Shown: positions 34,438 to 43,614 of the stretch, one piece after another
Layout: the number at the start of each line of letters is the position of its first letter
Numbering within the stretch: position 1 is the stretch's first letter
Origin: Streptomyces shenzhenensis
GTDB lineage: Bacteria > Actinomycetota > Actinomycetes > Streptomycetales > Streptomycetaceae
Reading direction: 5' to 3'
Length of the DNA stretch: 64,000 bases
NCBI RefSeq assembly: GCF_021462265.1
Contig: NZ_JAJONF010000013.1
Location: 124,001 to 188,000 of the forward strand
Made by a program: the position numbers and the translations under genes
Notes under the pieces: generated by a model
The model's input: the letters and a program-made list of their open reading frames with translations, nothing else
Databases searched by the model: none
Told to the model about the DNA's origin: nothing

Positions 34438-35358
34438 ATGTCCGCCGAGTCACCTCGCGCCTCCCGCCTCGAACCCTATCTGAGCCGGACCGAGCCCGCC
34501 CCCACTCTGTTGAAGATGCTGGTGGGCGTGCAGTTGGCGGGCATCCGCGAGGGCGCCGGCTTCGCACAGGAACAGGCGGCGCGCGCCCTCGGGTTCAGTC
34601 CGGCGAAACTGTCGCGCATCGAGGCGGGCAAGGGGCGCAGGCCACCCACGGAAAGCGATGTCCGCGCGCTGCTCGAACTCTACAAGGCCGACGACTACGA
34701 GGCGTCGGTCCTGCTCAAGCTGCTGGAGCGTGCCGGTGAGCCGGGCTGGTGGCAGCGCTACGACAAGCGGCTGATGCCCGAGTGGTTCGACCGGCTGGTG
34801 GGACTGCAGGAGGCGGCCGCCGCCATCCGTACCTTCGAGATCCAGTACGTGCCGGGCCTGCTGCAGACGGCGGCCTACACCAGGGCGGTGGTGGAGCGCG
34901 GGCTACCGACGGCGCCGGCCTGCGAGGTGCAGCGCCGTGTGGAGCTGCGCATGCGCCGACGGGAGCTACTGCATCGCGCGGACGCCCCGCAACTGTGGGC
35001 GGTCATAGACGAGTCGGTCCTGCTGCGCGTCCTGGGCAGCCGTGCGGTGATGCGCGAACAGCTGGAGTACCTCGTCGAGATGGCCGGGCTGCCCCATGTG
35101 ACCGTGCAGATCGTGCCGCTGGACCTGACGAACGCCTCCGCGCCGGCCATCCCGGTCACCTACCTGCGCTTCGGCGGACTCGACCTGCCCGACATCGTCT
35201 ACCTGGAGCACATCAGGAGCGCGAACTTCCTGGAGGACCGCGACGAGACGGAGGAGTACCGGGTGGCCCTGGACCGGCTGGCCGACGAGGCCCTCAACCC
35301 TCGCGAGTCCCTGGCCCTGCTGCGCGACACGCTGGAACAGCGCTACCCCGCTCCGTGA
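34438..35358 (+). CDS. XRE-family regulator with DUF5753 domain (WhiJ-like)
   Basis: 306 aa. An HTH_31/XRE domain lies at about residues 22-80 (LAGIREGAGFAQEQAARALGFSPAKLSRIEAGKG), then a DUF5753 domain (IRTFEIQYVPGLLQTAAYTRAV; LWAVIDESVLLRVLGS; MREQLEYLVEMAGLPHVTVQIVPL). This is the WhiJ/BldB-associated regulator class. GGGAG before the ATG at 34438 supports that start over the one at 34408. It probably binds the palindrome upstream of the DUF397 gene and forms a regulatory unit with the DUF397 and RsbW-like proteins. Confidence 0.92.
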   Translation: MSAESPRASRLEPYLSRTEPAPTLLKMLVGVQLAGIREGAGFAQEQAARALGFSPAKLSRIEAGKGRRPPTESDVRALLELYKADDYEASVLLKLLERAGEPGWWQRYDKRLMPEWFDRLVGLQEAAAAIRTFEIQYVPGLLQTAAYTRAVVERGLPTAPACEVQRRVELRMRRRELLHRADAPQLWAVIDESVLLRVLGSRAVMREQLEYLVEMAGLPHVTVQIVPLDLTNASAPAIPVTYLRFGGLDLPDIVYLEHIRSANFLEDRDETEEYRVALDRLADEALNPRESLALLRDTLEQRYPAP

Positions 35359-35403
35359 CTCCGCGTCAGGTCCGGCGAAAGAGCCGGCGATCCTGACGCG
35401 GAG
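35359..35403. terminator. Bidirectional hairpin terminator
   Basis: A 12-bp perfect outer stem (35359-35370 with 35392-35403) plus an inner CCGGC/GCCGG stem, between two converging genes. Confidence 0.85.
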
Positions 35404-35415
35404 CTGCGCCCTTTC

Positions 35416-36237
35416 CTACCGGATGCGTCCGACGCCGCCGAACTCGATCCATTCCTGCGTGAGCTGACGGGGCACCACCTCGGAATCCGGTCGCCAGGTG
35501 GACACCTCCACCAGCCCCGGTTCGAGAACGTCCATGCCCTCGAACCACTCCGCGACGTCGTTTTCCTGGCGTACCCGGCCCCAGTGCCCCTGGGTCACCT
35601 GATCCATGAAGCCGGTGACGAAGTCCCGTACCTCGGCATCCTCGCTGACCAGCTGGCACATCACCATGAAGCTGCCCGGCACGAGCGGTCGGGCCACCCG
35701 GCGGGCCACGGCGAGCGGGCCGTCACTCTCGCTGTCCGGGATGCAGTGGAACACCGAGTTGAACAGCACGGCCACCGGCTGCGTGAAGTCGATCAGGCGC
35801 TTCGTGTCGGGGTGGGAGAAGATCGCGTCGGTGTCCCGCATGTCGGCGTGGATGACCGCGGTGCGCTCGTTCTGCTCCAGCAGGGCGCGGCCGTGCACCA
35901 GGACCATCGGGTCGTTGTCGACGTACACCACCCGGGAAGACGGGTCGACCTGCTGCGCCACCTGGTGCACGTTGTCCTGGGTGGGCAGCCCGGATCCATG
36001 GTCGAGGAACTGCCGGATGCCGTACTCGGCCGCCAGCGTCCTGACCACCCGCTGCAAAAAGCGCCGGTTGTTCAGCGCCAGTGCGCGGGTGCTGGGCACG
36101 ACCTTGTCCAGTTCCTCACAGGCTGCCCGGTCGGCCGCGTAGTTGTCCTTGCCGCCCAGGTAGTGGTCGTACATGCGCGCGGCCGTGGGCACCGTGGCAT
36201 CGATCGACGTGGACAGTTGCTTTCCAGGCTGCATCAT
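35416..36237 (-). CDS. SAM-dependent methyltransferase, DUF574/Methyltransf_19 family
   Basis: 273 aa. The family N-terminus is clear: PTAARMYDHYLGGKDNYAADR (about residues 15-35), then FLDHGSGLPTQDNVHQVA and VVYVDNDPMVLVHGRALL, which are the SAM-binding motifs of this actinobacterial family. The ATG at 36237 (or 36234) follows a GGGGGA; an upstream start at 36282 is less likely. Many paralogues exist in Streptomyces, often near XRE/DUF397 regulators as here; substrates are unknown. Confidence 0.92.
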   Translation of the reverse strand: MMQPGKQLSTSIDATVPTAARMYDHYLGGKDNYAADRAACEELDKVVPSTRALALNNRRFLQRVVRTLAAEYGIRQFLDHGSGLPTQDNVHQVAQQVDPSSRVVYVDNDPMVLVHGRALLEQNERTAVIHADMRDTDAIFSHPDTKRLIDFTQPVAVLFNSVFHCIPDSESDGPLAVARRVARPLVPGSFMVMCQLVSEDAEVRDFVTGFMDQVTQGHWGRVRQENDVAEWFEGMDVLEPGLVEVSTWRPDSEVVPRQLTQEWIEFGGVGRIR

Positions 36238-36503
36238 TCCCCCAGCTCCCAGCCGCGCCAACCGGACTGGCCCGACAGTCAACCCATCCTAGGGAAAGGG
36301 TATTTGGCGATGCCAGCCCGATCGAGGGATACGGAGCCGTCCGAGGCACCACCGAGTACCGCCCACTCGGCCGGACCGCCACGTCGTAGCGGTGAAGTCG
36401 TCGCCGCCGACACGGATCGGACACGGGCCGCCCCCGCAGGACCTGGGACGCGGCCGTCACCCCGAGCCGGTCACGGTGAGGCGGCGGTCCCGGTGACTGC
36501 ACA

Positions 36504-37043
36504 ATGGGGTCCGTGGCCACCGCTCCGATCGCTCGTCATGTGCTCCGCGCCAGGGACCTCGCGGACGCCCGCTACGCCGAGGCACTCACCGTGGCCGACA
36601 TGGCCGCGGCCGCCGCGTTGTCCCCGGCCCACTTCAGCCGCTGCTTCAAGGCCGCCTTCGGTGAGTCGCCGCACCAGTACCTGCTGACCCGACGCCTGGA
36701 GCGGGCCGCCGCCCTGCTCCTTGCGACCGACTGGACGGTGGCCGCGGTCGGCGTCGCCGTCGGTGTGCGGAGCATCGGTTCGTTCACGACGAGTTTCCGC
36801 AGGATGTACGGGATGACCCCGCAGGCGTACCGGGATGCGCACCCTCCCGCCGCACGGCATGTGCGCATCCCCCGCTGTGTGGCGATGGCCTACGGACGGC
36901 CGCGGAACCGCACGTTTCGAGAAGACACGGGGTCGCCGGCTTGCCTAGCGTCGAATGCAGGCAACGGACCAGGGAGCGACCATGACAAGGATCAAGATCG
37001 CCAACACGCAGTTCTGGGTGCACGACCAGGACGAGGCGCTTGA
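36504..37043 (+). CDS. AraC-family transcriptional regulator (short form)
   Basis: 179 aa. Two HTHs of the AraC domain occupy residues about 8-115 (LTVADMAAAAALSPAHFSRCFKAAFGESPHQYLLTRRLERAAALL; WTVAAVGVAVGVRSIGSFTTSFRRMYGMTPQAYR). There is no N-terminal effector domain. The last ~25 residues (NGPGSDHDKDQDRQH...) run 62 bp into the next gene in a different frame and look like read-through, so the natural end may have been lost. AraC/VOC gene pairs of this kind are frequent in actinobacteria. Confidence 0.85.
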   Translation: MGSVATAPIARHVLRARDLADARYAEALTVADMAAAAALSPAHFSRCFKAAFGESPHQYLLTRRLERAAALLLATDWTVAAVGVAVGVRSIGSFTTSFRRMYGMTPQAYRDAHPPAARHVRIPRCVAMAYGRPRNRTFREDTGSPACLASNAGNGPGSDHDKDQDRQHAVLGARPGRGA

Positions 37044-37419
37044 CTTCTACACGCAGAAGCTCGGCTGGGAGGTCCGGGCGGACGTGACGATGGAGGCATG
37101 GAACTTCCGGTGGCTGTGCGTCGCCCCGCCCGGCGGGGAGGGTCCGGCGCTGGTGCTGATGCCGGTACCGGGGCAGCCGATGCTGGACGAGGCGAGCAGT
37201 GCCCAGCTGTCGGATCTGGTGGCCAAGGGCGCGGGCGGCACGCTGTTCCTGGAGACCGACGACTGCAAGGCCGCGTACGACGAACTGTCCGCCCGCGGTG
37301 TCGCGTTCAACGACCCGCCAACGGTGCAGCCGTACGGGATCGACACCTCGTTCCGGGACCCGTCGGGCAACAATATCCGGCTCACACAGGTACTGGAGTT
37401 CGACCCGCGACGGCACTGA
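36982..37419 (+). CDS. VOC-family (glyoxalase/bleomycin-resistance-like) protein
   Basis: 145 aa, a single vicinal-oxygen-chelate domain: IKIANTQFWVHDQDEALDFYTQKLGWEVRAD at the start and FRDPSGNNIRLTQ at the end. Metal-type residues (H13 in WVHDQD, and E135 in the C-terminal LEFD segment) may be present, but the activity cannot be read. The ATG at 36982 is set by AGGGAGCG upstream. Translated from inside the 3' end of the AraC gene, so it is probably the regulated target. Confidence 0.88.
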   Translation: MTRIKIANTQFWVHDQDEALDFYTQKLGWEVRADVTMEAWNFRWLCVAPPGGEGPALVLMPVPGQPMLDEASSAQLSDLVAKGAGGTLFLETDDCKAAYDELSARGVAFNDPPTVQPYGIDTSFRDPSGNNIRLTQVLEFDPRRH

Positions 37420-37698
37420 CCCACATCCGCAGGCGTGCTTCCCGACCTGACGCGCGACGTACTGCAACGGCCTCGAAGGCGATTGGCCGGAGCCCCTCCG
37501 CAGTCGCCGCGGGAGGGCGTGAAAGCTCGGCTGCGGCTCGCCGTCGCCCCGCCCGGATGTTGCGGGTGATGAATGGCGGACGCCGTCCGTCCTCGCTCGG
37601 CCTCGCTCCGGGGAGACCTGTGCTTGAGCCACGCCCACGCTCAGGACGTTCGCCTCGATCACAGTCACGCGACGCCGGGCGTCAGCCGGGCCTCGCCG

Positions 37699-38763
37699 TC
37701 AGGCCGGCGGGGCGGGGAGGTCCGCGGCCGTGAGCCAGCGCCGCCCGGCGTCCAGGTGCGCGGCCGCCCGCGGAAGGCCGCGAAGCGGCTCGGACAGCGT
37801 CGCCAGGGCGTCGCTCAGAGCGGCGGTGGGCACGCCGCGGGCGTGGAGGAACTCCACGCCGAAGGAGAGATAGCCGGTGAGGACCTGCGGATCGTCGACG
37901 TAGTTCGCCGCGGCCACGACGTCCGGGAGACGGCCGAGGTCCTCCAGAACGGCCTCGGCGTGCTCCGCACGCGGGTCTCGCAGCCGTGGGTACCGCTCCA
38001 GCAGGCGGGCGAGCAGTCGCCGCAGCAACTCGGGCCGCTGCCGGACGATCCGGGAGTACTCGTCGTCGGCGAGGTGTTCCAGGGGCGCCGCTTCCCGTGG
38101 GGTCTGCGGCCACCGCCCGGCGAGCGTGTCGGCTGCGACGGCCGGATCGGGCGCGTACAGGTCGGCTCCGAGCGTGCGGGCCCAGACGCCTCCCGGTCCG
38201 AAGCCCGAGCCGCCCGCGAGCACCGGCGTCCCGGCGCGCCGGCAGCACTCGACGAGGTGGTGTGCGGCAGGCAGGCGCACCGGGATCATGCACGACAGGC
38301 CCACCAGGTCGGGCCCCTGCCGGTGCATGTGGGACACCAGGCGCGGGGCGAGGACGTTGGCGCCCAGGAACGTCACGTCGAAGCCGCGCAGCCGCAGCAC
38401 CTCGGCGGCGATCCGTGCGGGCAGGGTGTGGCACTCCCCCTCGGTGCACGCGAACAGGACCCGGCGGGCCGGTGCCCGGTCCCGGGGCCGCAGCTCGGCG
38501 GCCGCGGCGGCCACGCCGCTCACCACGCGCTCGCTCACATGGGTGGCGGCGTGCTCCTGCGCCACGCTCCACTCCGTGGACACCCATCGAGCGCCGACAG
38601 CGGCCTGTGCCGGGGCGATCAGGCGGAGCAGAATGTCCTCCGGCGTGACCCCGGCCCTCAGCAGGTCCAGGGCGAGGGCGGTGGCCCCGGTCTCGTCGGC
38701 GTGGGCGAGGTGGTCGTCGAAGGCGGCACGGACCCCCGGCGTGACGGCGGACGCGCCGGTCAC
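37699..38763 (-). CDS. Cobalamin-binding protein with CarH-type W-x9-E-H motif
   Basis: 354 aa from a GTG that overlaps the stop of the PP2C gene (GTGA). Residues about 10-85 are the helical cap that precedes B12 domains and contain W60-x9-E70-H71 (RWVSTEWSVAQEHAATH), the motif that marks CarH/LitR-type adenosylcobalamin photoreceptors. Residues about 100-190 form the Rossmann-like B12 domain: the lower-ligand histidine H112 in EGECHTLPARI, GLSCMIP and LAGGSGFG. A C-terminal helical domain of about 130 residues follows. There is no MerR DNA-binding domain, so it cannot act as CarH does. Its partner is a SpoIIE-type phosphatase in the same operon, hence probable light- or B12-controlled signalling. 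Confidence 0.85.
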   Translation of the reverse strand: MTGASAVTPGVRAAFDDHLAHADETGATALALDLLRAGVTPEDILLRLIAPAQAAVGARWVSTEWSVAQEHAATHVSERVVSGVAAAAAELRPRDRAPARRVLFACTEGECHTLPARIAAEVLRLRGFDVTFLGANVLAPRLVSHMHRQGPDLVGLSCMIPVRLPAAHHLVECCRRAGTPVLAGGSGFGPGGVWARTLGADLYAPDPAVAADTLAGRWPQTPREAAPLEHLADDEYSRIVRQRPELLRRLLARLLERYPRLRDPRAEHAEAVLEDLGRLPDVVAAANYVDDPQVLTGYLSFGVEFLHARGVPTAALSDALATLSEPLRGLPRAAAHLDAGRRWLTAADLPAPPA

Positions 38764-40415
38764 CGCGGGGCTCCGGCGGCGCCGGACGAACCGGGCGAGG
38801 GGGACGACGACTGGATCGCCAGCACCGCGATGTCGTCGTGGGCACGTCCGGCCAGCCACTCGGCGACGCGCAGGGCGATCCGCTCGGCGATCGCACCGGC
38901 CGGCATCCCCGCGCAGCCCGCCAGGTCGTGCGCGAGCCGCTCCGCCCCGTACTCCTCGGCACCGGTGGGGCCGCCCCGTGCCTCGGTGACCCCGTCGCTG
39001 TACAGCAGGATCAGCTCGTCGGGCGCCAGGCTGACTCCGGCCTGGCCGAATTCCGCGTCGGGCAGGGCCGCGACCAGCATCCCGCCCACGTCCACAGCCT
39101 CCACGGTGCCACCGCGGCGCAGCACCAGCGGCGGCAGATGTCCGCCACCGGCGAGTACGACGTCCAGGGTGCCCTGGGCGCCCGGGCGGGCCGTGCCCAT
39201 GACCAGGCTGGCGAACCGGCCCGAGTCCGCCTCCAGCAGCGACTGGTTGAGTACGTCGAGTACCCGCAGTGGCCGGGACTCGACGAGGGTCAGGGTCCGC
39301 AGGCTCTGACGGACGTGACCGGAGAGAACGGCCGCCTCGACGCCCTTGCCACAGACGTCCCCCAGGGTGAACTTCACGCCCCCGCCGCCGTCCCGCGCAG
39401 GTTCCACCTGGTAGAAGTCGCCGCCGAAGCCCAGTGCATCCGGGGCGGGACGGTAGGCGGCGCCCAGCCGCACCCCCGGCACCTCGGGCAGCGGCGCCGG
39501 ATCGAGGCCCGACTGGAGGACGGCCGCGGTATGGGCCTGCTCGGCGTAGAGGGCGGCGGTCGACAGCGCCGTACCGGCCCGGAAGGCGAAGTCACGCACC
39601 AGGGCGGCGTCCGCTGCGGGCCGGCCCCCGGCCCGGGCCGAACGGACGAGAACCAGAGCCCCCGCCGGGGCCCCGCTACCCGGCAGTGCCGTCACCAGCG
39701 ACTCCCCTCCCTTGCCCGGGTCCGGGGGCGCCGCCCCGCCGAGCGCGCCGAGCCCGTCCGGCCGGCAGGGGGCGGGCCGCGGCGACAGACCCGTCAGGGC
39801 CCTCCCCAGTTGCGGCACCCGATCGAGGGAGGACACCGGCAACACGCCGGACTCCACCGCCGCGCCCGGCGCGGCGCAACGGTGCCAGTCCGCGTGGCCC
39901 CCGCGCGGCGGCAGTACGAGCAGCGCGGCGTCCGCCAGGGCCGGTACGGCGAGTTCCACCACGCTCCGGGCGGTGCGGCCGTGGTGCAGCGAGGCCCCCA
40001 GCCGTCGGCCCGCCTCGCTCAGGAACGCCGCCCGGAACCGCTCGGCTCGTAGCTCGGCCGCGCATCGGCGGACCCCGGTCTCGTCACTGACGAGCCACAC
40101 CGAGCAGTCCTGCACCGTGCTCCGGTGGCCGCTCAGCCGCCGGCCGAGGAATTCGGCGTCGAAGCGCACCGCGGAGGCGACGACCGCCTGTCCCAGGGGG
40201 CCGGCGGTCGCGGGGTCCGGGGTCGTCCCCGGCCGCAGCCCCGGAAAGTAGACGGCGGTCCGGCCGTTGCACCAGCGGACCACGCCGGAGGCGTCGCAGA
40301 CCACGACCGCCTGGTCGACGAGGTCGAGCAGGGTGTCCAACAGCTTCCGCCCGGGACGGCCCGGCGCTTGCCCGCTGCCGTGCGAGGCCGGGTTCCGGGC
40401 CCTCGTGCCCGTCAC
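38760..40415 (-). CDS. SpoIIE-type PP2C phosphatase with PAS- and GAF-like sensor domains
   Basis: 551 aa. The N-terminal ~100 residues are PAS-like (LLDLVDQAVVVCDASGVVRWCNGRTAVYFPGL), the next part GAF-like (about 130-290), and the last ~230 residues are a PP2C/SpoIIE domain: GFGGDFYQV, FTLGDVCGKGVEAAVLSGHVRQSL, ELILLYSDGVTEA and HDDIAVLAI carry the metal-binding aspartates. Such phosphatases dephosphorylate anti-anti-sigma factors in partner-switching. The GTG at 40415 has GAGG about 8 bp upstream. Translationally coupled with the B12-binding protein, which may be its sensor. An AT-rich promoter-like stretch lies about 110 bp upstream (40524-40556). Confidence 0.9.
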   Translation of the reverse strand: MTGTRARNPASHGSGQAPGRPGRKLLDTLLDLVDQAVVVCDASGVVRWCNGRTAVYFPGLRPGTTPDPATAGPLGQAVVASAVRFDAEFLGRRLSGHRSTVQDCSVWLVSDETGVRRCAAELRAERFRAAFLSEAGRRLGASLHHGRTARSVVELAVPALADAALLVLPPRGGHADWHRCAAPGAAVESGVLPVSSLDRVPQLGRALTGLSPRPAPCRPDGLGALGGAAPPDPGKGGESLVTALPGSGAPAGALVLVRSARAGGRPAADAALVRDFAFRAGTALSTAALYAEQAHTAAVLQSGLDPAPLPEVPGVRLGAAYRPAPDALGFGGDFYQVEPARDGGGGVKFTLGDVCGKGVEAAVLSGHVRQSLRTLTLVESRPLRVLDVLNQSLLEADSGRFASLVMGTARPGAQGTLDVVLAGGGHLPPLVLRRGGTVEAVDVGGMLVAALPDAEFGQAGVSLAPDELILLYSDGVTEARGGPTGAEEYGAERLAHDLAGCAGMPAGAIAERIALRVAEWLAGRAHDDIAVLAIQSSSPSPGSSGAAGAPR

Positions 40416-40957
40416 CGGTCCCGTACCTCGCAAGGGCCGGCCCGGGCACAAGGCGGAACACCGCCGACTGCCTCGCCAGCCGGTGCAGGAGACATGTGCA
40501 CCGCCGCTTCACACTCTGGCACCCAATAAATCCCTTTAATACTTTTTCCACCTTACAGCCTGGACTCGCCGGGTCCCGATGGCAGGACACCCGTGGCCGA
40601 CCGCGAACCGGGGCCGCGGCGGCGTGGTACGCAGGCGGGGACGCAGGCCGGACCGGACGCCTCCGGCGGGCACAGCCGCACTCGGGCTCGCGCGGATCAC
40701 CAGGTCGGCTTCGTCCCGCACGCCGCGCAGGCACCGCGGCGGTACATCCTGGTGAACCAGAGCACCCCGCCCACGCTGGGGCCGCCTCGGCGGTGGACGA
40801 CGGGGCTTCCGTCACCTTCGCGGGACGGGATGCCTGGTCGCACCCGCAAACGCCGGTCCGAGCCGCGCCCTGCACCGGCCCGCCTCTACGACCAGCTCAG
40901 GAACATTCGCAGATGTACCGCCGGCAGAAGAGGAACCCCCTCGTCGTTGTCGGCCGT
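40416..40957. other. Intergenic region with AT-rich promoter island
   Basis: 542 bp between the phosphatase operon start and the drmC stop. 40524-40556 is strikingly AT-rich for this genome (runs such as AATAAATCCCTTTAATACTTTTT) and probably holds the minus-strand promoter of the phosphatase operon. I see no gene. It marks the left border of the defence island. Confidence 0.45.
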
Positions 40958-41722
40958 TCAGTGCTGAAGAGGCTTCAGTACGCCCAGGCGTTGCAACTCC
41001 ACAATGTGTTCGGCTGCACGTCGGGGCGCTTCTCCGCCGGTGATCAGCACACCGGCTTCGATGTTGCGCCTGGCGGCTGACTCAGTCAGGTTGGCGCTGC
41101 CGAGGAAGAGCGTGTGGCGATCGACGACGGCGAGCTTGGCGTGCTGGCGGGAGCCGACCTGCCGGGCCGGGTCCCGGGCCCAGGTCCACAACTTCACTCC
41201 GGGAACCGACGTGAAGGCGTCGGCGGGCTCCTTCCCCGAAAGGAGCCCGCCGGCGCCGGCCAGGGTCTCGACCACGACGTGCGTCTGCACGCCTCTGTCC
41301 ACCGCCTCTGTCAGGGCACGTGTCAGGGCGGGGTAGGCACGAGCCGCGTACGTCATGGCCAGCAGTTCGTGCTGGGCCTCATTGATGACCTCGATGAGCA
41401 CCTGGGCGGTGGCGCGGACGGGTACGGCAGGTGTGGAGGGACCGCTCCACACCGTGCGGACCTGGACCGCGTCCCGGGCCTTCTTCCGAGCGGCGACGTA
41501 GCCGCGCAGATAGGCGGCCGCCTCGGCCGGCGGCACCGACTCCGACTCGATCGCGTCGCACAGTCGTGCCACGGCCTCGCCGACCGCCGGTGTGGCCAGT
41601 GCGGTCAGGATCCGTTCCCTGGAGCGTGCCCGAGCGAGCAGACCGACCAGGTCCTTGCTGCGGGAGAGCCCGAGGACGGCCACGGCGGCCTCGGCAGCGG
41701 CCTCGAACCCGGGTCGGCTCAC
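40958..41722 (-). CDS. drmC: DrmC-like phospholipase D-fold protein (DISARM)
   Basis: 254 aa from a GTG that overlaps drmB's stop (GTGA). The C-terminal half has a phospholipase-D catalytic motif, HAKLAVVDRHTLFLGSANLTESA (H-x-K-x4-D-x6-GSxN, about residues 195-215). The N-terminal half is helical. One HKD per chain implies a dimeric active site, as in PLD-type nucleases. Size, position and order (drmA-drmB-drmC) match DISARM DrmC, a protein that was reported to be dispensable in some DISARM assays. Confidence 0.85.
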   Translation of the reverse strand: MSRPGFEAAAEAAVAVLGLSRSKDLVGLLARARSRERILTALATPAVGEAVARLCDAIESESVPPAEAAAYLRGYVAARKKARDAVQVRTVWSGPSTPAVPVRATAQVLIEVINEAQHELLAMTYAARAYPALTRALTEAVDRGVQTHVVVETLAGAGGLLSGKEPADAFTSVPGVKLWTWARDPARQVGSRQHAKLAVVDRHTLFLGSANLTESAARRNIEAGVLITGGEAPRRAAEHIVELQRLGVLKPLQH

Positions 41723-43614
41723 GGCAGGAGACCGACCGGTGTCAGCACCGGTTCCTTGTCCCCGGCCAGCGGGACGAGGAACCGACGGTCCAGGAACCGG
41801 TTGCCGCGTTCGCACGTCGTTTCCGACACGAACAGACAGACGTGGCACGCGGCTCCGTGGAGGAAGTCGGCCGGGTCGTGCGGCAGGCGCTCGGCGCAGA
41901 GCGGATCGGCCGAGCAGTGACCGGCGTCGGTCAGGGCCCGGCGTACGATCCGGTCGAACTCGCGTTCCTCGGCGAGGGAGACCAGACCGCCCAAGGTGCC
42001 CTCGGAGTCCGGAACCGCGGTGTAGATGAGGATGCCCGTCCTCGGGTGCTGTTCGTCTCCCGCGTATATTCGCTCGGCGAGCGAGGCGGAGTTGTACCCG
42101 CATTCCAGGGCGATGGTGCGGATCAGCAGGTGGGACAAGGTGTGCAGGGCGATGTACCGTGCTCCGGGCCAGCCGTGGTAGGGGTCGAAGTCACTCGTCT
42201 TGCGGTCCGACCTGCGGTTGGCCCGGAAGCGTGCGTACGCCTCCCTATGCGCCTCCATCTGCGCGGACTTCTCCGTTCGGGCGGCCCACTCGGCCATCAG
42301 ACCGTCCCGTACCCGCAGGAAGACGCCCTCGCCGCGCACCTCGCTCGCCGGCACCCAGTTCCGGGCTCCGCGGGACAGATCGACGCGCTTGGCGATCTCC
42401 GGGGATTCCGGGTCGGGCGCGTCGAGCCGGGTGAACCCGATCAGTGCCCGTGCCTCGCGCAGCCGCTCGACCTGCCTGATGTCGGCGAACAACTCGCTCA
42501 GATGGGTCGGCACCGGGACCTGGCGCAGCGCGAAGTCGTCGCTGGGAGCAGGGACGGGTCCGGAGAGCGCGTCCCATTCCGGTCCGAAGAGGTCGGCCTG
42601 GACGTCGGGCGCGGAGGGAGCCGGTCCGGCCGTCCCCTGTTTGCGCGCCGCGATGGCCGCGACCACGGTGTCAGCGTCGAACTCCTTCAGGAAGGCGAAC
42701 TTCGGCATGCGCGCCATGAAGTCGAACTGCATACGGTCCTCGATGAGTTCGAGGTCGGGCCAGTGGTCGTCGAGGAGCTTGTCGATGTCGCCGCCCTGCG
42801 CCTTGGGCAGGGCCAGCGCGCTGAGGGTGAGTGGAAACCACTGGTTGGAGGCGCCCGCAACCATCAGGACGGACTCCTGCGCGCAGCCGTTCGACTCGAA
42901 GGTGCCCAGGTGCGGGTGCCGCCCGCGGCATGAAGGCAGGTTGCGGCGGCCCCGTTCCCCCATGGCTTCCCGGATGTTGCGCTTGACGCCGCAGGCGACG
43001 CACTCGATGGTGACGTTGGCGGCCTGGTTGCCGCCGTGGTCCTTCATGCGCAGCTTCGGACGTGGAGTCTTGCCGCAGGTCTGACCGTGGTGGACGTACG
43101 CGGTGTACGGGAACTCGTCGAGATGCCCTGCGGTGCAGACCAGGGTGAAGCGGGCGGCCACGGCGAGTGGCTTGCCCCGCTTGCAGTCGTGGACGAACTT
43201 CGCCTCGTGCGGTGTCCGCGGATTGGGGTTGATGAACGCGAACTCTCCGGAGTCGACGGCCGCCAGCACGTTGCACGCGGTGCAGCGCAGCCACTGCGGG
43301 AAGGGCGTGACGGGCACGCCGATTCCCTGGGCCGCCCAGCCCTTCGGGTCCGTGTCGGCGCCCTCCAGCCAGGGAGCGGCCCGCAACTGCTCGACCTGTC
43401 CGCGGCCGTAGCGCTGGAGGGACCGGTTGACCGCGGCACGGAGGCGGGGCTCGTCGATGTCGTAGTCGGTGATCCCGGAGTAACTCCAGGAATCGATACC
43501 GCGGATGAGGACCGAGAAGTTCGGCAGGTCGACGAGGGCGCCGACACCGGCGGTGAACATGAGGTGGCTGGGCCGTACGGCACCGACCCTGCGGTTGCCG
43601 GCGTGGGTGCTCAT
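41719..43614 (-). CDS. drmB: DrmB, DUF1998-containing DISARM protein
   Basis: 631 aa. It begins RPSHLMFTAGVGALVDLPNFSVLIRG, has two cysteine-rich clusters (RCTACNVLAAVD, and VTIECVACGVKRNIREAMGERGRRNLPSC), and ends in the DUF1998 domain: LIRTIALECGYNSASLAERIY, GILIYTAVPDSEGTLGGLVSL, and the zinc-like cysteines HGAACHVCLFVSETTCERGNRFLDR. DUF1998 proteins act with the DrmA-type helicase (compare MrfB with MrfA). The ATG overlaps the drmA stop (ATGA), and its own stop overlaps drmC, so drmABC is translated as one coupled operon. Confidence 0.93.
   Translation of the reverse strand: MSTHAGNRRVGAVRPSHLMFTAGVGALVDLPNFSVLIRGIDSWSYSGITDYDIDEPRLRAAVNRSLQRYGRGQVEQLRAAPWLEGADTDPKGWAAQGIGVPVTPFPQWLRCTACNVLAAVDSGEFAFINPNPRTPHEAKFVHDCKRGKPLAVAARFTLVCTAGHLDEFPYTAYVHHGQTCGKTPRPKLRMKDHGGNQAANVTIECVACGVKRNIREAMGERGRRNLPSCRGRHPHLGTFESNGCAQESVLMVAGASNQWFPLTLSALALPKAQGGDIDKLLDDHWPDLELIEDRMQFDFMARMPKFAFLKEFDADTVVAAIAARKQGTAGPAPSAPDVQADLFGPEWDALSGPVPAPSDDFALRQVPVPTHLSELFADIRQVERLREARALIGFTRLDAPDPESPEIAKRVDLSRGARNWVPASEVRGEGVFLRVRDGLMAEWAARTEKSAQMEAHREAYARFRANRRSDRKTSDFDPYHGWPGARYIALHTLSHLLIRTIALECGYNSASLAERIYAGDEQHPRTGILIYTAVPDSEGTLGGLVSLAEEREFDRIVRRALTDAGHCSADPLCAERLPHDPADFLHGAACHVCLFVSETTCERGNRFLDRRFLVPLAGDKEPVLTPVGLLP

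Noticed and set aside
40416-40957. Possible small plus-strand genes in the gap left of drmC
   Set aside because: Frames there are Arg/Ser/Pro rich with no ribosome binding site and no domain.
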